A stretch of DNA of 64,000 nucleotides, from positions 12,166,708 through 12,230,707 of the forward strand of contig OY829329.1 of assembly GCA_963691655.1 (NCBI GenBank), given 5' to 3'. A program made the position numbers and the translations under genes. Shown piece after piece: positions 34,148 to 46,400 of this stretch. Each line of letters opens with the position of its first letter. Within the stretch, counting starts at the first letter, position 1. The notes under the pieces are model-generated. The model saw nothing but the letters and a program-made list of their open reading frames with translations, was not told the DNA's origin and did not search any database. The stretch comes from Toxonevra muliebris (lineage: Eukaryota > Arthropoda > Insecta > Diptera > Pallopteridae).

Positions 34148-35553
34148 GTAAGTTAGATTAGAGTGGCAGCCTTCTGCTTGAAAGCATACTTAAGCACATA
34201 TTAGGCTCATTGTGATATCACAGTACGGCGCAACTCCCTGATTTACGAAGTGGAGAGCCATGAGGTTTCTATAATGAATCTGGCTATGCCCTTAATATTT
34301 ATGGATGATAATTCGGACAAACTAGTAAAGAAAGGTGAGTACAGGAGTTTTAGTCTCCTCCTGGCCAGGGGTAGGAATTCGGACATGAAATGGAGGATTG
34401 TTTCTTCTTCTTCCTCAGAACCATAGTCCCGACAGAAGTTATTGAATAGCAGTCTTAGTCCTGCAGTACGCCTCCCCATTCTACAGTGTCCCGTGAACAC
34501 CGAAGTCGTAATGCTGATAGAGTTTCTGCTAAGGTTGAGTAGCTGTCTAATCCGTCTATTGTCCATAGAGGCCCATGTTAGCCTGGTAATACTACAAGTA
34601 TGCTTCGCTACCCAGGATCTTTTTGCTTCCGCAAGGTAGTTTTGTTGAATGGTGGATTTAATAGACGTAAGGGGGACACCAACGGTGCAGGAATGTGAAA
34701 TATCGGTAAGCTGCGAGCCCTGTTTAGCTAACTCGTCGACATTGCAGTAACCTGAAATAACTATATGTACAGGTACTCAAAAAAGCTGGACCTGCGAATG
34801 ACTCGACAAAAAGTTGAGTAAAGATCGGCATTCAAGTACAAGCTTTGATGTAGTGAAAACACCGGCAAGAGACTTGATTGCTGCTTGGCTTTCCATGTAA
34901 ATGAGGATATTCGTATCGAATGAATCGTTGCAAGTAAGCCGCTTGGATGCTTTATAAATAACCATTACTTCCGTTTGAAAGACGCTGAAATGGTCAGGAA
35001 GTCGGAAAGAGAGTTTGAGATCTAGCTAAATAAAGAAGATGCCACAGCTGACTCTATCCTCCAATTTGGACCCATCTGTGTAGAGATGTCAATTGACCAA
35101 TCAGTGACCACCTCGTCATAAACCCATTCCTCTCTACTGAAGATTTGGGTGACGAACGTGTTGTTTTATATTTGGGTTACAGTAAATGTAGCCTACATTA
35201 GTTGGTACGAACGTATCGTTGATTAGAATCTTGGCAAGGCTCAGGTTCGACCTAGTCCAGCGAGTCAAGGCATTGAGTCTGGCAGTAGAACACTTAGCTT
35301 GTTGCTTAACCAGAAGTGAAGTTGGCAATCAATGATGGATTGTGAAGAGAGCTTTTGTAGAGGTAGTACGGAGAGCCCCAGTAATCAACTTGGCTGCCGT
35401 TTTTGTGACCTTATCCAGTGGTTTAAGGTTGAGCAACTGTACAGTAGCTGGGCAGCTGAAGACGATTCTATAAAGAAGATTAGACTCAACTGCTGTGTAG
35501 AGGCAGGAAGTGACTCGATTTTTAAGAAACCATATTTTTTCTAATGCCCTCAT
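34148..35553 (-). pseudogene. Non-LTR retrotransposon 3' half: RT thumb, RNase H, Cys/His end
   Basis: Read from 35553 downward: YTAVESNLLYRIVF and ITGALRTTSTKALF (region after the reverse transcriptase), VKQQAKCSTARLNALTRW, then a decayed RNase H (YMESQAAIKSL at about 34880, where the second active-site Asp of TDSQ is lost). A C-terminal segment follows with CRDYGSEEEEETILHF and LARRRLKLL. The 3' UTR has GATATCACAATGAGCC and GCCACTC and ends AATCTAACTTAC. It is spread over three frames with stops; the element is dead and 5'-truncated. The relatedness of its 3' end to the SINE at 9301 matters (see findings). Confidence 0.9.
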
Positions 35554-36185
35554 ACAGATTTTAATGTAACTTCAATGTCATCTCAAATAATTTCAATTGA
35601 GTTCCGGTCTACGGTATTCAATTCTTCTGGGCACTCTGTTATGAGAGAATTTGCCAATTTACTGTTACTTTGAGGATCGTTTTTTTTTTAGCATTTTTTT
35701 ATGGTCTATGGATGCTAGTTTGGAACTGTGCATTGATTAGATGATATGAATTGAGGGCCAAATTTTTACTGATAGCCGAACATCAGGTCTATAGATGCTA
35801 GTTTAGAGCTGTGCATTGATTAGATGAAATGGATTGAGGGCCAAATTTTTACTGATAGCCGAACATCAGCAAAAAAAAATCGTAATCGATCGGACTCTTA
35901 TATTTATAATCATTAAAGTTCTGCAGTGAAGAGTTAAGAAAATATGGTGAAATATTTCATAATTTGTTGTTGTGAATCTTGTGAAACAATGTTTGCAAAC
36001 CATAAAAGATTACTAGTTACTTAGTAATTAATCTCCCATGTGACTTTCAAACTCATTTTGATCACTTTCTTTTCAAAACCGTAACCGGAAAGAAAACCCG
36101 AAACCCGAATGAATGTTGAAGAACGAAACAGAAACCGAAAAATTACTACCGTATGCTCAATTATGTGGGTTAGTGCATAGTTCCA
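35554..36185. other. Mostly featureless apart from a tandem duplication
   Basis: AT-rich DNA. The 83-bp tandem pair at 35703 is listed separately. Confidence 0.5.
35703..35868. repeat. Tandem duplication, 83-bp unit, two copies
   Basis: Units at 35703-35785 and 35786-35868, both starting GGTCTAT and ending GCCGAACATCA, differ at only a handful of positions, so the duplication is fairly recent. Confidence 0.95.
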
Positions 36186-36196
36186 TTAACTGTTAG

Positions 36197-36255
36197 GTTG
36201 GTTAGGTTGGAGTGGCTGTCGAGAGACACACTTGGCCCATTGTGATACCACATAG
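36197..36255 (-). mobile_element. 59-bp tail-only retroposon insertion
   Basis: Contains only the 3'-most part of the (TAACC)n-tailed retroposon (GGAGTGGCTGTCGAGAGACA, CCATTGTGATACCACATAG on the + strand). It is flanked by perfect 11-bp duplications TTAACTGTTAG (36186-36196 and 36256-36266). It is an extreme 5' truncation of a SINE or LINE copy. Confidence 0.88.
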
Positions 36256-36379
36256 TTAACTGTTAGTTAACATTAACTGTTAGTTTTAATTGAAAACTAT
36301 CAGCATTTTAAACCCTGAAATGTTTTTGTTATAAACGAATTTTTTCAATTGCTTCATCGAAAATTAATTTTAAACGTTT

Positions 36380-38630
36380 TCGTTATAAGTGAAAGCTACT
36401 GTAAGTATGCGCGTATGTACGATTTGCAAAGTGTATTGCCTCAGTTCACAGTTAGTCTCAGCTTAGCTAAGTGTGTGTGTTTTTTTTTTTTTTTTTTTGT
36501 ATGCGACAATGGTAGGGGAAATCTTCATAGATACTGGCAGCCCCGTGCTGTACAGCATGCACGATTCACACTCCAGTGTACCTACGTACTAAAACCCCTC
36601 CTGACTTTCTCTGTCCTGATTTGTCCCCTTGCGGCACCGCCAAGTGTGTGTGTGTGTATGAGTGTGTGTGTGTGAAGAGGGAGAGTGGTCAAATTCATTC
36701 TCTTCATCACCGCTATTGCAGGAGTAACTTTTGTGGACAGGCAAACAAACTTCTAAAGGGAGCACACGTAAACACACGGACACACTCTCTATTATTACTC
36801 TATTCTTACTCTTACTCAAACATGCATACTACTACTACAAAAACACATACTTACATACATATGAATGCTTATATGTACATATGTATAAGCGCGGTAATTC
36901 ATCAAACGCAACACAAAAGAAGAAAAGCTTCTTGGGCTATAAGTAACAAATGTACATATGTGTATACATATGTATGTATATATGTATGTGTGTATATGTT
37001 CATATACCTATAGATTATGGATAGACACTCGCTTATGTACTTTCTGCATACAAGTCTATAGCATATATAGAAATTTATATATACATATATAACTTTCTAT
37101 GTATAAGCTAAAGTGTTTTTTATCATCACTATCACGAGGGTATGTGTGTGGGTGCCTGTTATATTGGTCAAATTATTCTATCCTGTCCAAGAAAAAAGGG
37201 GGCAAATCCACCAGTAAACGAAACTGAAATAAACATAAACTTCAAATTTTAGTTATCTTAATCATAATTAAAGTTAAAGTTAAGAAGAGAATGTTTTTCA
37301 AAAATTTATGCAGGTGCATACTACTACATCTACATCTATCACGCACATGCCCCAAACTAATCACTTATAAATCAACTATGAAACGAAAATGAAAAGTGCC
37401 TCAAACTGAAACAGAATCTACTCTAACCCAAACTCATAATAAAAATAGATAATTTTAGATTGAAGAAGAAGAAGAAGAAGTAAATCCCAATAGTAGAAAC
37501 TTTAAAGAGACATATGAAAGACACATCTCAACATAGACCCATTAAGTTCGGATATGCAAAACAAAACAAAACATAACAACAAAGACGCATCGACACACAC
37601 ACACACATACATATTGAATGACTTGAAAGTTTCTTAACGTACACACACACACCGAAACTCCAACTCATTTGTGTTTTAAACACCCACACAGACTTGTGCT
37701 TGTATATATGTGCGTGTGTGTTTGTGCCACCTGTAAAATTTTCAATGTCTTTTGCTTCTTCTAAACATTGCCGCCGCAAAACTTCATCAGCTTCAACAAA
37801 GAAGATACCTTCACTCACTCTTACCACTTCCACTGCCAAAGATATGCTACCGCCAAAGATACCGCCAACACCAAAGACGCACCGTCACCAGCACACTCTT
37901 TCCTGTACCTAGGCCACCACCCCACTTTTACCTCCACTGTTGCTTTCACATGCTATCAAATGTGCCTTTTGTGTTCGTCATCTTTATTTTCTATAAATTT
38001 TAGAATTTTAGTTAGTGAAACGCAATAAAAAAAAAATCAAAAAAAAAAAAAAGACAAGTAAAAGGAGACAAGCTATAAGAATAGGTAGGTAGCTCTAAAA
38101 CAACAACAACTACAGAGCAAAATTTCGACTTGCTAATGTTGACGTTGTCTTCATCGAAGACATTGTCGATGTTGTGTGTTACGTATCTTTCATAGACGTT
38201 TTTGAAAATTGCTTATGGTTTTCTTCTTTTTGTTGCTGTTGTTGTTGTTGTTGTTAGCCGATGTATATATATTTTTTTTCTTGGTTGTTGTTGTTGTTAT
38301 CTTACTGTTTCTGTCGAGGTACATTCACTCATTCACTTACTAACTCAATCCACATCATGCATGGGTATCTACATACACACACACACACATATATACCTAC
38401 ACAATCTACATACGCATACTACACTACTGTTTATCCTTAAAATCTAACAACAATCCTTAATGTGTGTGTATGTGTGTGTGTGTATATGTGACGTCTACGA
38501 AAATGTACAGTGTGGCAAAAACTAGTTGAATAGCGGAATAATTTATTGGTGAGAATGATTTTGATTCGAAAGATTTATTGAATGCTGCCAACAACTTCTC
38601 ATCTCTGATTCCCATTATCCAAACGAGAAG
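36380..38630. other. Microsatellite-rich unique DNA
   Basis: CA/TATG/GTGT tracts, GAA triplets near 37461, a CAC/GCC-rich patch at 37750-37920 and GTTGTT runs at 38230-38300. Open frames such as 36576-37013 and 37528-37839 follow simple repeats. No exon supported. Confidence 0.5.
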
Positions 38631-38635
38631 TATGA

Positions 38636-40930
38636 TAGGTTAGGTTAGGTTAAAAATGAATATGTGCTACTCACTTCGACTCGGTGGCCCTGGTAGACCC
38701 ATTTCATGCCCTTCATTTATATTTGGGTGGCCTTCCTTATCTCTTCGATTCCCTGCGGATACAGACTGAATCTTTTGGAAACCACCCAGTATTGACGAGA
38801 AAGGTGTGTAGATCTGTAATCTGTGCATCAGCTATGCCTGTTAGACCATCAAAGAACCTTGCCCCGAGAGTTCGGAGCCGATGTTCCTGAAATGAAGGAC
38901 AATGGCATAGCAGATGCTCGACTAATTCCATAGCAGATGCCACACCCAGAGAAATACTTACCTCGTTTGAAGAAAAACGGCTATCAAATTGAGGAAAAAT
39001 GGGAAGGATTTGGCGCCATAGAAACGATTTCCTCATTTAGATGTAAAAAATTTCTTTGAATTGAGGAAATATTTTTTCTTTATTTTAGAGAAAAATTTCT
39101 TTGAAAGAAGGAAGTTTTCTATAGTTTTCAATTGCGTTTTTAAAATTAATAATATTTTATTTCAATATGAGAAATTGTATATAATTTAGGTAAAATTTTC
39201 CTCAGTTTGAGGAATAATTTTCCATAATGACTACCTTTTTAGAAAAAAAAATCCTCAATTTATGGAATATTTTCTACAATGTTGTTTTAATTAAAAGGCA
39301 TAGAAATCATATTTTTTTACTTGTATTCATTTATTATTTTATTTTTAATAAGTATTAAGGTTTACATTCATACGTATTTTTACATGCACTACAGACGTCG
39401 TCGCCTTGAAGTGATCAAAAGATCCTTTTGTCCATCAAAAAATTGTGAATTGAAGTTTATTGAAATTTATATCTTTTTTAAAATATATATATATATTTTT
39501 TTCACAATATATATATATTTTTTTTCACAAATTATATCAACAGCCACAAACACAACCGCTTCGCTTGAAATAGAGACGCCGACTAAAAAATTCAAATGAA
39601 AAACAAAGTGTACGCGATTGTCTGCTAAGGCCAAAAGAGTAAAGCTAGTTTTTTGTGTATATCCAAATTTTCTATGGAGAACATTTTTGGTATATTCGTC
39701 TCTTTCTTACATTTTCTATGCAACGAAATTTGTAAAAATGAAGAAATAACTTACTTCAAATTGAACACCATGGTTCCATGAAAAGAGCACATTTTTTTAG
39801 TTTGGGGGAAATTTACTTAAACGAAAGAAATTTTCGTGGATTCAAATTGAGGAAACTTTTTCTTTGTTTTAGAGATGGGTATTTTTCTGGGTGCACCATT
39901 TGCATAACATTACAACCCACAACGCAGTGGCCGGTGATAACAGCCGATACCATATACACAGCATGTTCGTCGAGTTGCAAAATACTTTTAGTTCTTTTAA
40001 TGTTAAGTCGAGGCCACAGAGTACATGCAATCACCTGTAATCACCCTTGGCCAACCTAGCTCTGTTTTGTGGTTTTGGTTAACCACTCTCCTATTATCTC
40101 CCTGCTGTAACACAAAACGGCGGTAATGGCGTGTTGATGACGTCACTGGCAAGCATTGATGACCCTGCTCGGGTAAGTTCGTCCGCCATGCTGTTCCCTT
40201 CAATATTGGTATGTCCCGAATCCCAACGTAAACTTACCCTAAAGTGTCTAATGCTGCTCAAAACGTTACGACAATCTTGCACTACCTTTGATTTTATGAC
40301 AGTAGATCCAATAGCTTTCAAGGCAGTTTGACTATGGAAGGTGCTTTTTGTGCGTTCCGCTGCCTTCATGATGGCAAAAACCTCTGATTGGAATACGCTG
40401 CAGTAATCCGGTAGTCTATAAGATCTTCGGATTTGTAGCGTTTCACAAAAAATTCCCGCACCACCCGCAGCCATCAGTAAAGTAAACTGTTAAAAGGTCT
40501 TCCACATCAGGCTGTAGACAGCAATCTCTGGAGGGATAGTTGATCGGAATTTTCTTAGTTAAAATCACTGCGTGTTACCTGGTAATCAGTTGCCGTGCCT
40601 ATACGGCTGTGCGTACTATCACCTCTCATTAACTTGTCCATTATACTGGAGTGTTCGCAGTTGGTTAATGTTAGCTGGTTAGACTCTCCCAATCTGAGAA
40701 TAGTCTTTGCTGCATTAGCCTTTACAAACATGTTCAGGGGAGGAAGGTGTATAATCATTACCAGGGCTACTCATAGAGCGCTTCTTACAACTCCTGTAAT
40801 GCTCAGAATCGCAAGTCTTTGCATCTTCTCTAGTTTGCATCGGTTGCTCTTTTTGATCGTTGCCGGCCACTATACTAGAGAACCGTAGGTGATGATGGAC
40901 CTGATTATCGTCATATACATCCAATGGATT
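38636..40930 (-). pseudogene. Non-LTR retrotransposon fragment split by a DNA transposon
   Basis: Read on the minus strand from about 40930: HWMYMTIIRSIITYGSLV and KMQRLAILSITGVVRSAL (after the RT domain), LPPLNMFVKANAAKTILRL, then RNase H (HSQTALKAIGSTVIKSKVVQ at about 40290, active-site Asp replaced; SGHTNIEGNSMADELTRAG). The frame is then cut by the element at 38947-39889. It resumes with MELVEHLLCHCPSFQEHRLR and LGARFFDGLTGIADAQITDL, and the copy ends in (TAACC)n at 38651-38636. Frameshifts and stops throughout. The 5' truncation point abuts the hairpin element at 40936. Confidence 0.9.
38947..39889. mobile_element. hAT-like element family D inserted in the LINE
   Basis: Inverted ends CAGAGAAATACTTACCTC and (from the right, inverted) CAGAAAAATACCCATCTC bound 943 bp that interrupt the LINE reading frame. 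Inner sequence repeats TTGAGGAAA/TTTCCTCA-type motifs near both ends. The flanking 8-mers GCCACACC and GGTGCACC agree at 5 of 8 positions, a decayed possible duplication. A 92-codon frame inside (39321-39599) has no transposase motif. Confidence 0.65.
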
Positions 40931-40935
40931 ATGTA

Positions 40936-41013
40936 TCGTCGCCTGAGAATTGATTTGGCGTATGTGTATAAGTATTCGTATGCCTATACGCCAAATCAAT
41001 TCTCAGGCGACGA
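40936..41013. mobile_element. 78-bp hairpin element, copy 2
   Basis: Perfect 28-bp inverted arms (starting TCGTCGCCTGAG and containing TTTGGCGTAT) around a 22-nt loop. TA flanks it on both sides (40934-40935 and 41014-41015), the duplication made by Tc1/mariner-type elements. It has the same length as the copy at 10031. Confidence 0.85.
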
Positions 41014-41015
41014 TA

Positions 41016-42280
41016 TGGCTTTAAATAGCAAACCTCAAAGAATAAAATTTGCTTAAGAAAAGTTTTCACTTCGCCGTTCAAGCTCGGCATAAAACTTTTG
41101 GGTTCTTCCATTCGGTTACTTGGCTTGGTATAAGCTTCGGTTGTTGTACCATAAAAGAAGTAGAAGAATGGATACAAACTTTCCTTCAAATGTTTTCTGA
41201 GATCTAAAGTAAATATATATAGAAGGAAAGTATCAGGCAATCGTTCTTTCATTAGGCCGAACAATTTTCTAATTCCTTCATATAAGCTTTGGTTTATATT
41301 GCAATCCCCAAGTTTATCCAACGAACTGAAAGAGGTTTTATTCCTCGAAATAATATTCCACCTGAAAATTTGTGAGTTTGAAGTTTTTTTTTTTTTTTTT
41401 TTGGTTTTAATATCTATTATCGTTTTTTCTGACAATCCAAAACCTTTTGAAAGTCTTTATCTCTAGTCTGAAAAAAGTACAGTTCACTTACTCTTATTAT
41501 TGATTGCCTGGCCCTGTTCCCGTGTTAAAACCGGTGGCGAATCCAAAGAGGGCAGAGAAGGGCTATAAGGGTTGCAATTCCACCTAAAATATGAAAAACT
41601 ACAATCTTTCTTGAACTTTCTACAGCATAACTGTTTCATCATATCCACTTCGTTCCCAATAACTTTTTGACTTCATGATCAGTTTATAGATGACCTACAT
41701 ACTTATAGAGAGTTTAATATTGGTCTTGGCATACTTTTCAATTTTATTTTTGCTCTGAACTTGTTTCTGTCTAAACTTTGATATTTCAGGGTCAGTTTAT
41801 AGATGGTCTACTTCTGAAGGGCTCGATAATGGAAGACAAAATTGTTTGTGTAATTCATATTGCTTAGTGGGAAGTGCTGCTTGTATGTGTATTATAATAC
41901 ACAGCCTATGCCTAAGTGCTTTTATAAAAACAAATAAGGACCAAGTGCATAGGCCGTGGGCACCTCTGCTTTAGAGATAGCTTTCTGAAAGTCATTGAAT
42001 GGAGATGGGAACCTTGATTTATCGGCTTAAAAGAAAAACTAATTTGAGATTAAGAGCTCATTCAAAATGAATAGAATTTTCAGTCAATTCATTTGTTATT
42101 ACTAATTTATGTTTCAGAGGCGAAGTTCAGCCCGACTTTTCGAAACGGCGGCCATATCTTTAGTAGTATCTTCGATTATGAATTAAATTCATGCGGTTAA
42201 ATTTGTTTAGGTAAACTGTTTTAAACTTTTTTATTTTTCTTATAGGATTTTGCTTCGTTTGGTAGAAGTTTGAGTTAAGG
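41016..42280. other. No gene recognised
   Basis: AT-rich DNA. A 168-codon minus-strand frame at 40929-41435 starts upstream in A-rich sequence and runs through the hairpin; no domain is seen. Confidence 0.45.
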
Positions 42281-43400
42281 GGTCCTGCATTTTCTCGGTT
42301 TGGAAAAAATTGATTTTTCTTATTCGAAAGTTTTATATTTCAAAAGTATTTACTGAAAATTTTAGAAAGAAATTCCCAGTGCTTTCGAAAATATATACGA
42401 TTATAGCGCTGGACGTAAATATATTTTATATGTTAAAAAGTGATATTCATAACTTTTCACCCTGGCATGCACGATTATTAAAAAACAGAGACGTTCATAC
42501 GTTCCAGTGAGCCGAAATCGTTTAAGCTAGTTCACGATACAAATCGGGTTGCCAGATACAAATCGGACTTCATCTGAAATTTGAGGTAAAATATCGTGAT
42601 TTTTCAGCTTTTATCAGGACAGTGAAAAAAGATTTTTCCATATAACAAAAAATAATAAATATAAAAAATTATATATTTTTGTTTATAAATAGTTCTATAC
42701 ATATGTATGTACATTGAATTGCCTTGAGTCCCATACACAAAAAAAATCGGCGTCGTTGTACACCTCTGAAAATGAACCTCGGTTTATATTATGATGATTC
42801 CCAAAATATTCCAGTTCTAGCGATTACCGTTCGTGAGCTGGACCATCTTGAAAAACTTCTGCAAAATTTATGACGCTATAGCATAGTTGTCTAGTATGTC
42901 AGCAAGCATGCAGCCACTTATGGGTAAAGTTCAAATCTCACAAATTTCTTTTCCACATTTTTTTTTTTTTTTTTTTTTTAAGTTTCAATCCTTACAAATA
43001 TAATTTTTTTCTTAATTAAATTGAAATTGTGTTAGTGAAAGGTAAAAATTCTTGTTGCTGTATTGGCGTTTTCATTAGCCCTTTTCACAATATGTGAAGA
43101 GTGCGGAAGGGACTTATTTTAATTTTTCTTATTTAAATTGAAATTGTGTTAGTGAAAGGTAAAAATTCTTGTTACTGTATTGGCGTTTTCATTAGCCCTT
43201 TTCACAATATGTGAAGCGTGCGGAAGGGACTTATTTTAATTTTTCTTGTACTTGAAGTCTTTAAATATATATATATATAAAAAAAAAAAAATTAAAAAAA
43301 TTTCTGAGTCAGAAAGTACATTTTTATTAATCTATCAGTCCTATAAAATATAATAAAATTTTGGGCCGAGAAAGTGCAGGGGCTCCTTAATAAAGATCTG
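42281..43400 (+). mobile_element. Old diverged relic related to hAT family A
   Basis: Two blocks parallel family A copy 1 in the same order. Block 42281-42480 (CCTGCA, GGTTTGGA, TTCGAAAGTTTT, GATTATAGCG, ATATTTTATATGTTAAAAA) matches 8480-8800. Block 43305-43390 (GAGTCAGAAAGTAC, TTATTAATCTA, GGCCGAGAAA) matches 8950-9030. About 820 bp of other DNA, including a tandem duplication, lies between. Termini are not recognisable. Confidence 0.6.
43010..43247. repeat. Tandem duplication, 117-bp unit, two copies
   Basis: Units beginning TTGAAATTGTGTTAGTGAAA at 43021 and 43138 are nearly identical (about two substitutions plus end differences), each ending GGGACTTATTTTAATTTTTC. Recent duplication inside the older relic. 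Confidence 0.95.
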
Positions 43401-46400
43401 CTTGGATTCTCAAACTATTTAAATCAATTTATTCCAGTAATTTGCATCACGTTTTGCATTTTGATAAATGCTGAACTTTACAATAACCTCTCTCCTTCCT
43501 TTTGGAATCGCTAGCTCCCCGAAGTTTTTGAAAGTTAGGCTATTTTCTTAATTAAGCTGAGACTATATAGGTCTGTTACTAGTTTCCACATCCAAATGTA
43601 ATCATTATCTTTGAAAAAATCATTAATCAATCACTCATTGCAATTATAGTGAATTTTGTCACACTGTACATTATGCTTGCTGCTGTGTATGAAACATTGA
43701 AGATAGCAATATCAACTGACTTTACCATATATGAAGAAAAAGATTTATAAGAAAAAAAAATAAAAATAAAAACGACAGCCATACAAAAATAGACAAACTC
43801 ATGTATGCATGTGCAAGTACCTATCTATGTGTACTCATACTAACTATATAGTTGAAAGAAGCAACGAAGGATGCTCTAACGTAAGGCACATGTGGTAAAA
43901 ACGTTTCGTAATCTACACATATATGTATATACATACATACGAGTACATATACAAAGAACTCACACCCACTAAACGTCTTCATGTCAAATACACATATACC
44001 ACATACTCCTACTGACTGTTGTTACCCTAATCAAAGTTACTTGCTGCTTGCTTGCTTGCTTCCTTGGCTTGGCTTGCCTTCATTTGGTTTGCTCATCGAA
44101 TACTCTAAGAAAATCCATAACACTCAAACCATGCAAATTTATGAGAGAAAGGAGAGAAGAGAAGAGGAGAGTAGGTAACCAAATCTAAACCTCGACTCAA
44201 TTCAATTCTCCCGGTTTCTCACTCTTCCAATTTCTTAATATGTGTGTATGTATGTATGTACGTATATATGTATGTATGTAGGTTTTCTTCTCTTGCTTTT
44301 AAAATCATGTTACTCTAACACACATGCATACATACTCACATATATAGAGAGTAACAAAAACAATACCATTTGAAGTGAATATATTGTATAAAGTATTTTT
44401 GAATGTACGTATGCATGTGAGTGTGTGTGTGTGTGTGTGTTTTTTTGTAGTAGAAGAGAGAGAAACTCGTAACCGACGTCTTTCGAATTGGTATTTTTGG
44501 GTAATTTTCTTCTGTTTCTTCTTCTTCTTCTACTTCGTCTTTTAACTTTATATAGCTTTGGTTGTTTTTTGGGATTGCTTATGAAATAGTGTATGTGTGT
44601 GTTTGCGTGTGTGTGTGTATATTTTACTTCGACCTGTTCTTTTGGTACCCCCCTCCTACTTTCTATTACTTTTCCTGTCGGCATACATTAACGTCTTGAA
44701 GGCAGGCAAAGTATTTAAACGTACATAAATACATATGTTTGTAAGTGTGTGTTTTTGTGTGTGTGTAGTAGATATATATGTATGTATATATGTAGTTGAT
44801 ATGTATGTGTTTTATAATGGAAGTGGCAAGTAGCACCACCAGCAGTTATCCCACTATGTTACGCTATACACACACACACACTCATTCCCACTTACACACA
44901 TCCATAGATTCATACAATACCAGCTAAGGGCGCGTCATTTTCTTTGTGCTTCCTTTTGGTTTTCAGAAAAGTAATGCATTGCCAAGTTAAGTTTAGGTTG
45001 TGCTACTCCTGCTTTCTTGCTTGTTTACCTCACTAACTGACTGAATGAATGAATGCCTCTGCCTGATTGCTTGCCTGCTTGTTTCCTACCTACTAGCTTG
45101 TCTTTCTGTTCTGTTCTGCTTTGCTTACTTGTCTTACTGTCTACCGGTGCTTTCCTGTGCTTGCCTTGTTGTCTACTCCCTCCTCTTTCATAAAGAAGAA
45201 TGCTAGCTTTCTTGCTTACTATTACTATTACCTACTTGCCTTCTTAGTTGCCAACTGCTATAACTATTTATGTCGGTATGTATGTATGTATGTATGTATG
45301 TGTATGTGTGAGTCGACTTTCATTTAAGCAAAAGAGATCCATCACAAAATAGTTAAGTTTGTGTACGTTCTTGTAGTTGTAACTGCAGTTCGGTTGTTGG
45401 TGCTGTTGTTGTTGTTGTTCTTACTGTTTCTGTTACTATACTATTATTGCTCGGTTATGGTTTCCAACAATGTCCAAGTTTGCTTGTTGTCTTATAAACT
45501 AAGCATAAGTATAAAAATACTTAAACTTGCCAAGCACAAACACACACACACACACATACAGTAAGCTCAACAACTCAAGCCAATACCTCAAAAACACCTA
45601 ACTAAAACCAACCAGCCAAACATTCAACCAAATAAGCAACCGCCAGCCAGCCACCCACCTAACCTTAGCGTGAAGCCAACCAGCCACCCACTCAACTTAA
45701 TTTCGCAATATTGTAACAAACTTTACTCAAACTCTATCCAAGACTTTTATGTTTGAATCAATGTTCAACAATGCCACCCATGGATGATGATGAAGGTTCG
45801 ATATACGATATATGTAGAATTTCTATGTATTGGAGTTTGAGGGTAGCAAGCTAGCTGTAAAGCCAATACCATCAGTACTTCTCAGCAAAATGAAAAAAAA
45901 AACAAAAAACAAAACTTTAGTAGAAATCCAAATCCAACAACTTGAGGGTAGAAAGACAGCTAGCTGCTAGCAGTAAAAGAAAAAAAAGTAAAGCTATTTC
46001 TTTTGAATTGGTAGACTTTTTTTTTCTTCTACTGCTTCATCATTTCTTACGGCTATCTACCTATCTACCTACACATAGAGATACCCATACATCTATGATA
46101 CCAAAAAAAGAAGAAGAAGAAGAAAAAAAAAATCAACAAACAAAAGGAAAAGGGAAAGGCAATCAGTTCATGTTCATGGTTCCCAGGTCTCTGTATATTT
46201 GTACAAGTATAACAAGTAGCCAAGCATCAACATCTTTCATTATTTTCTTATACATTCAACCAAAAGAAGAAGAAAAAGCAGTAACAGGACGAAGCTTTCT
46301 GGCTATTTCACAAATGAAGACCGACGGACGGACCATCACTATGGCATTCATAATAATCCCTTTTTCGACACCACCATACATACATACATCTAGCCCTTCA

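Noticed and set aside
38636..38651. TTAGG-like telomeric repeat
   Set aside because: Flies lack TTAGG telomeres, and the run is the (TAACC)n tail of a minus-strand LINE whose reading frame follows directly.
40929..41435. 168-codon minus-strand gene
   Set aside because: It starts in an A-rich tract, reads through the hairpin element and has no recognisable domain.
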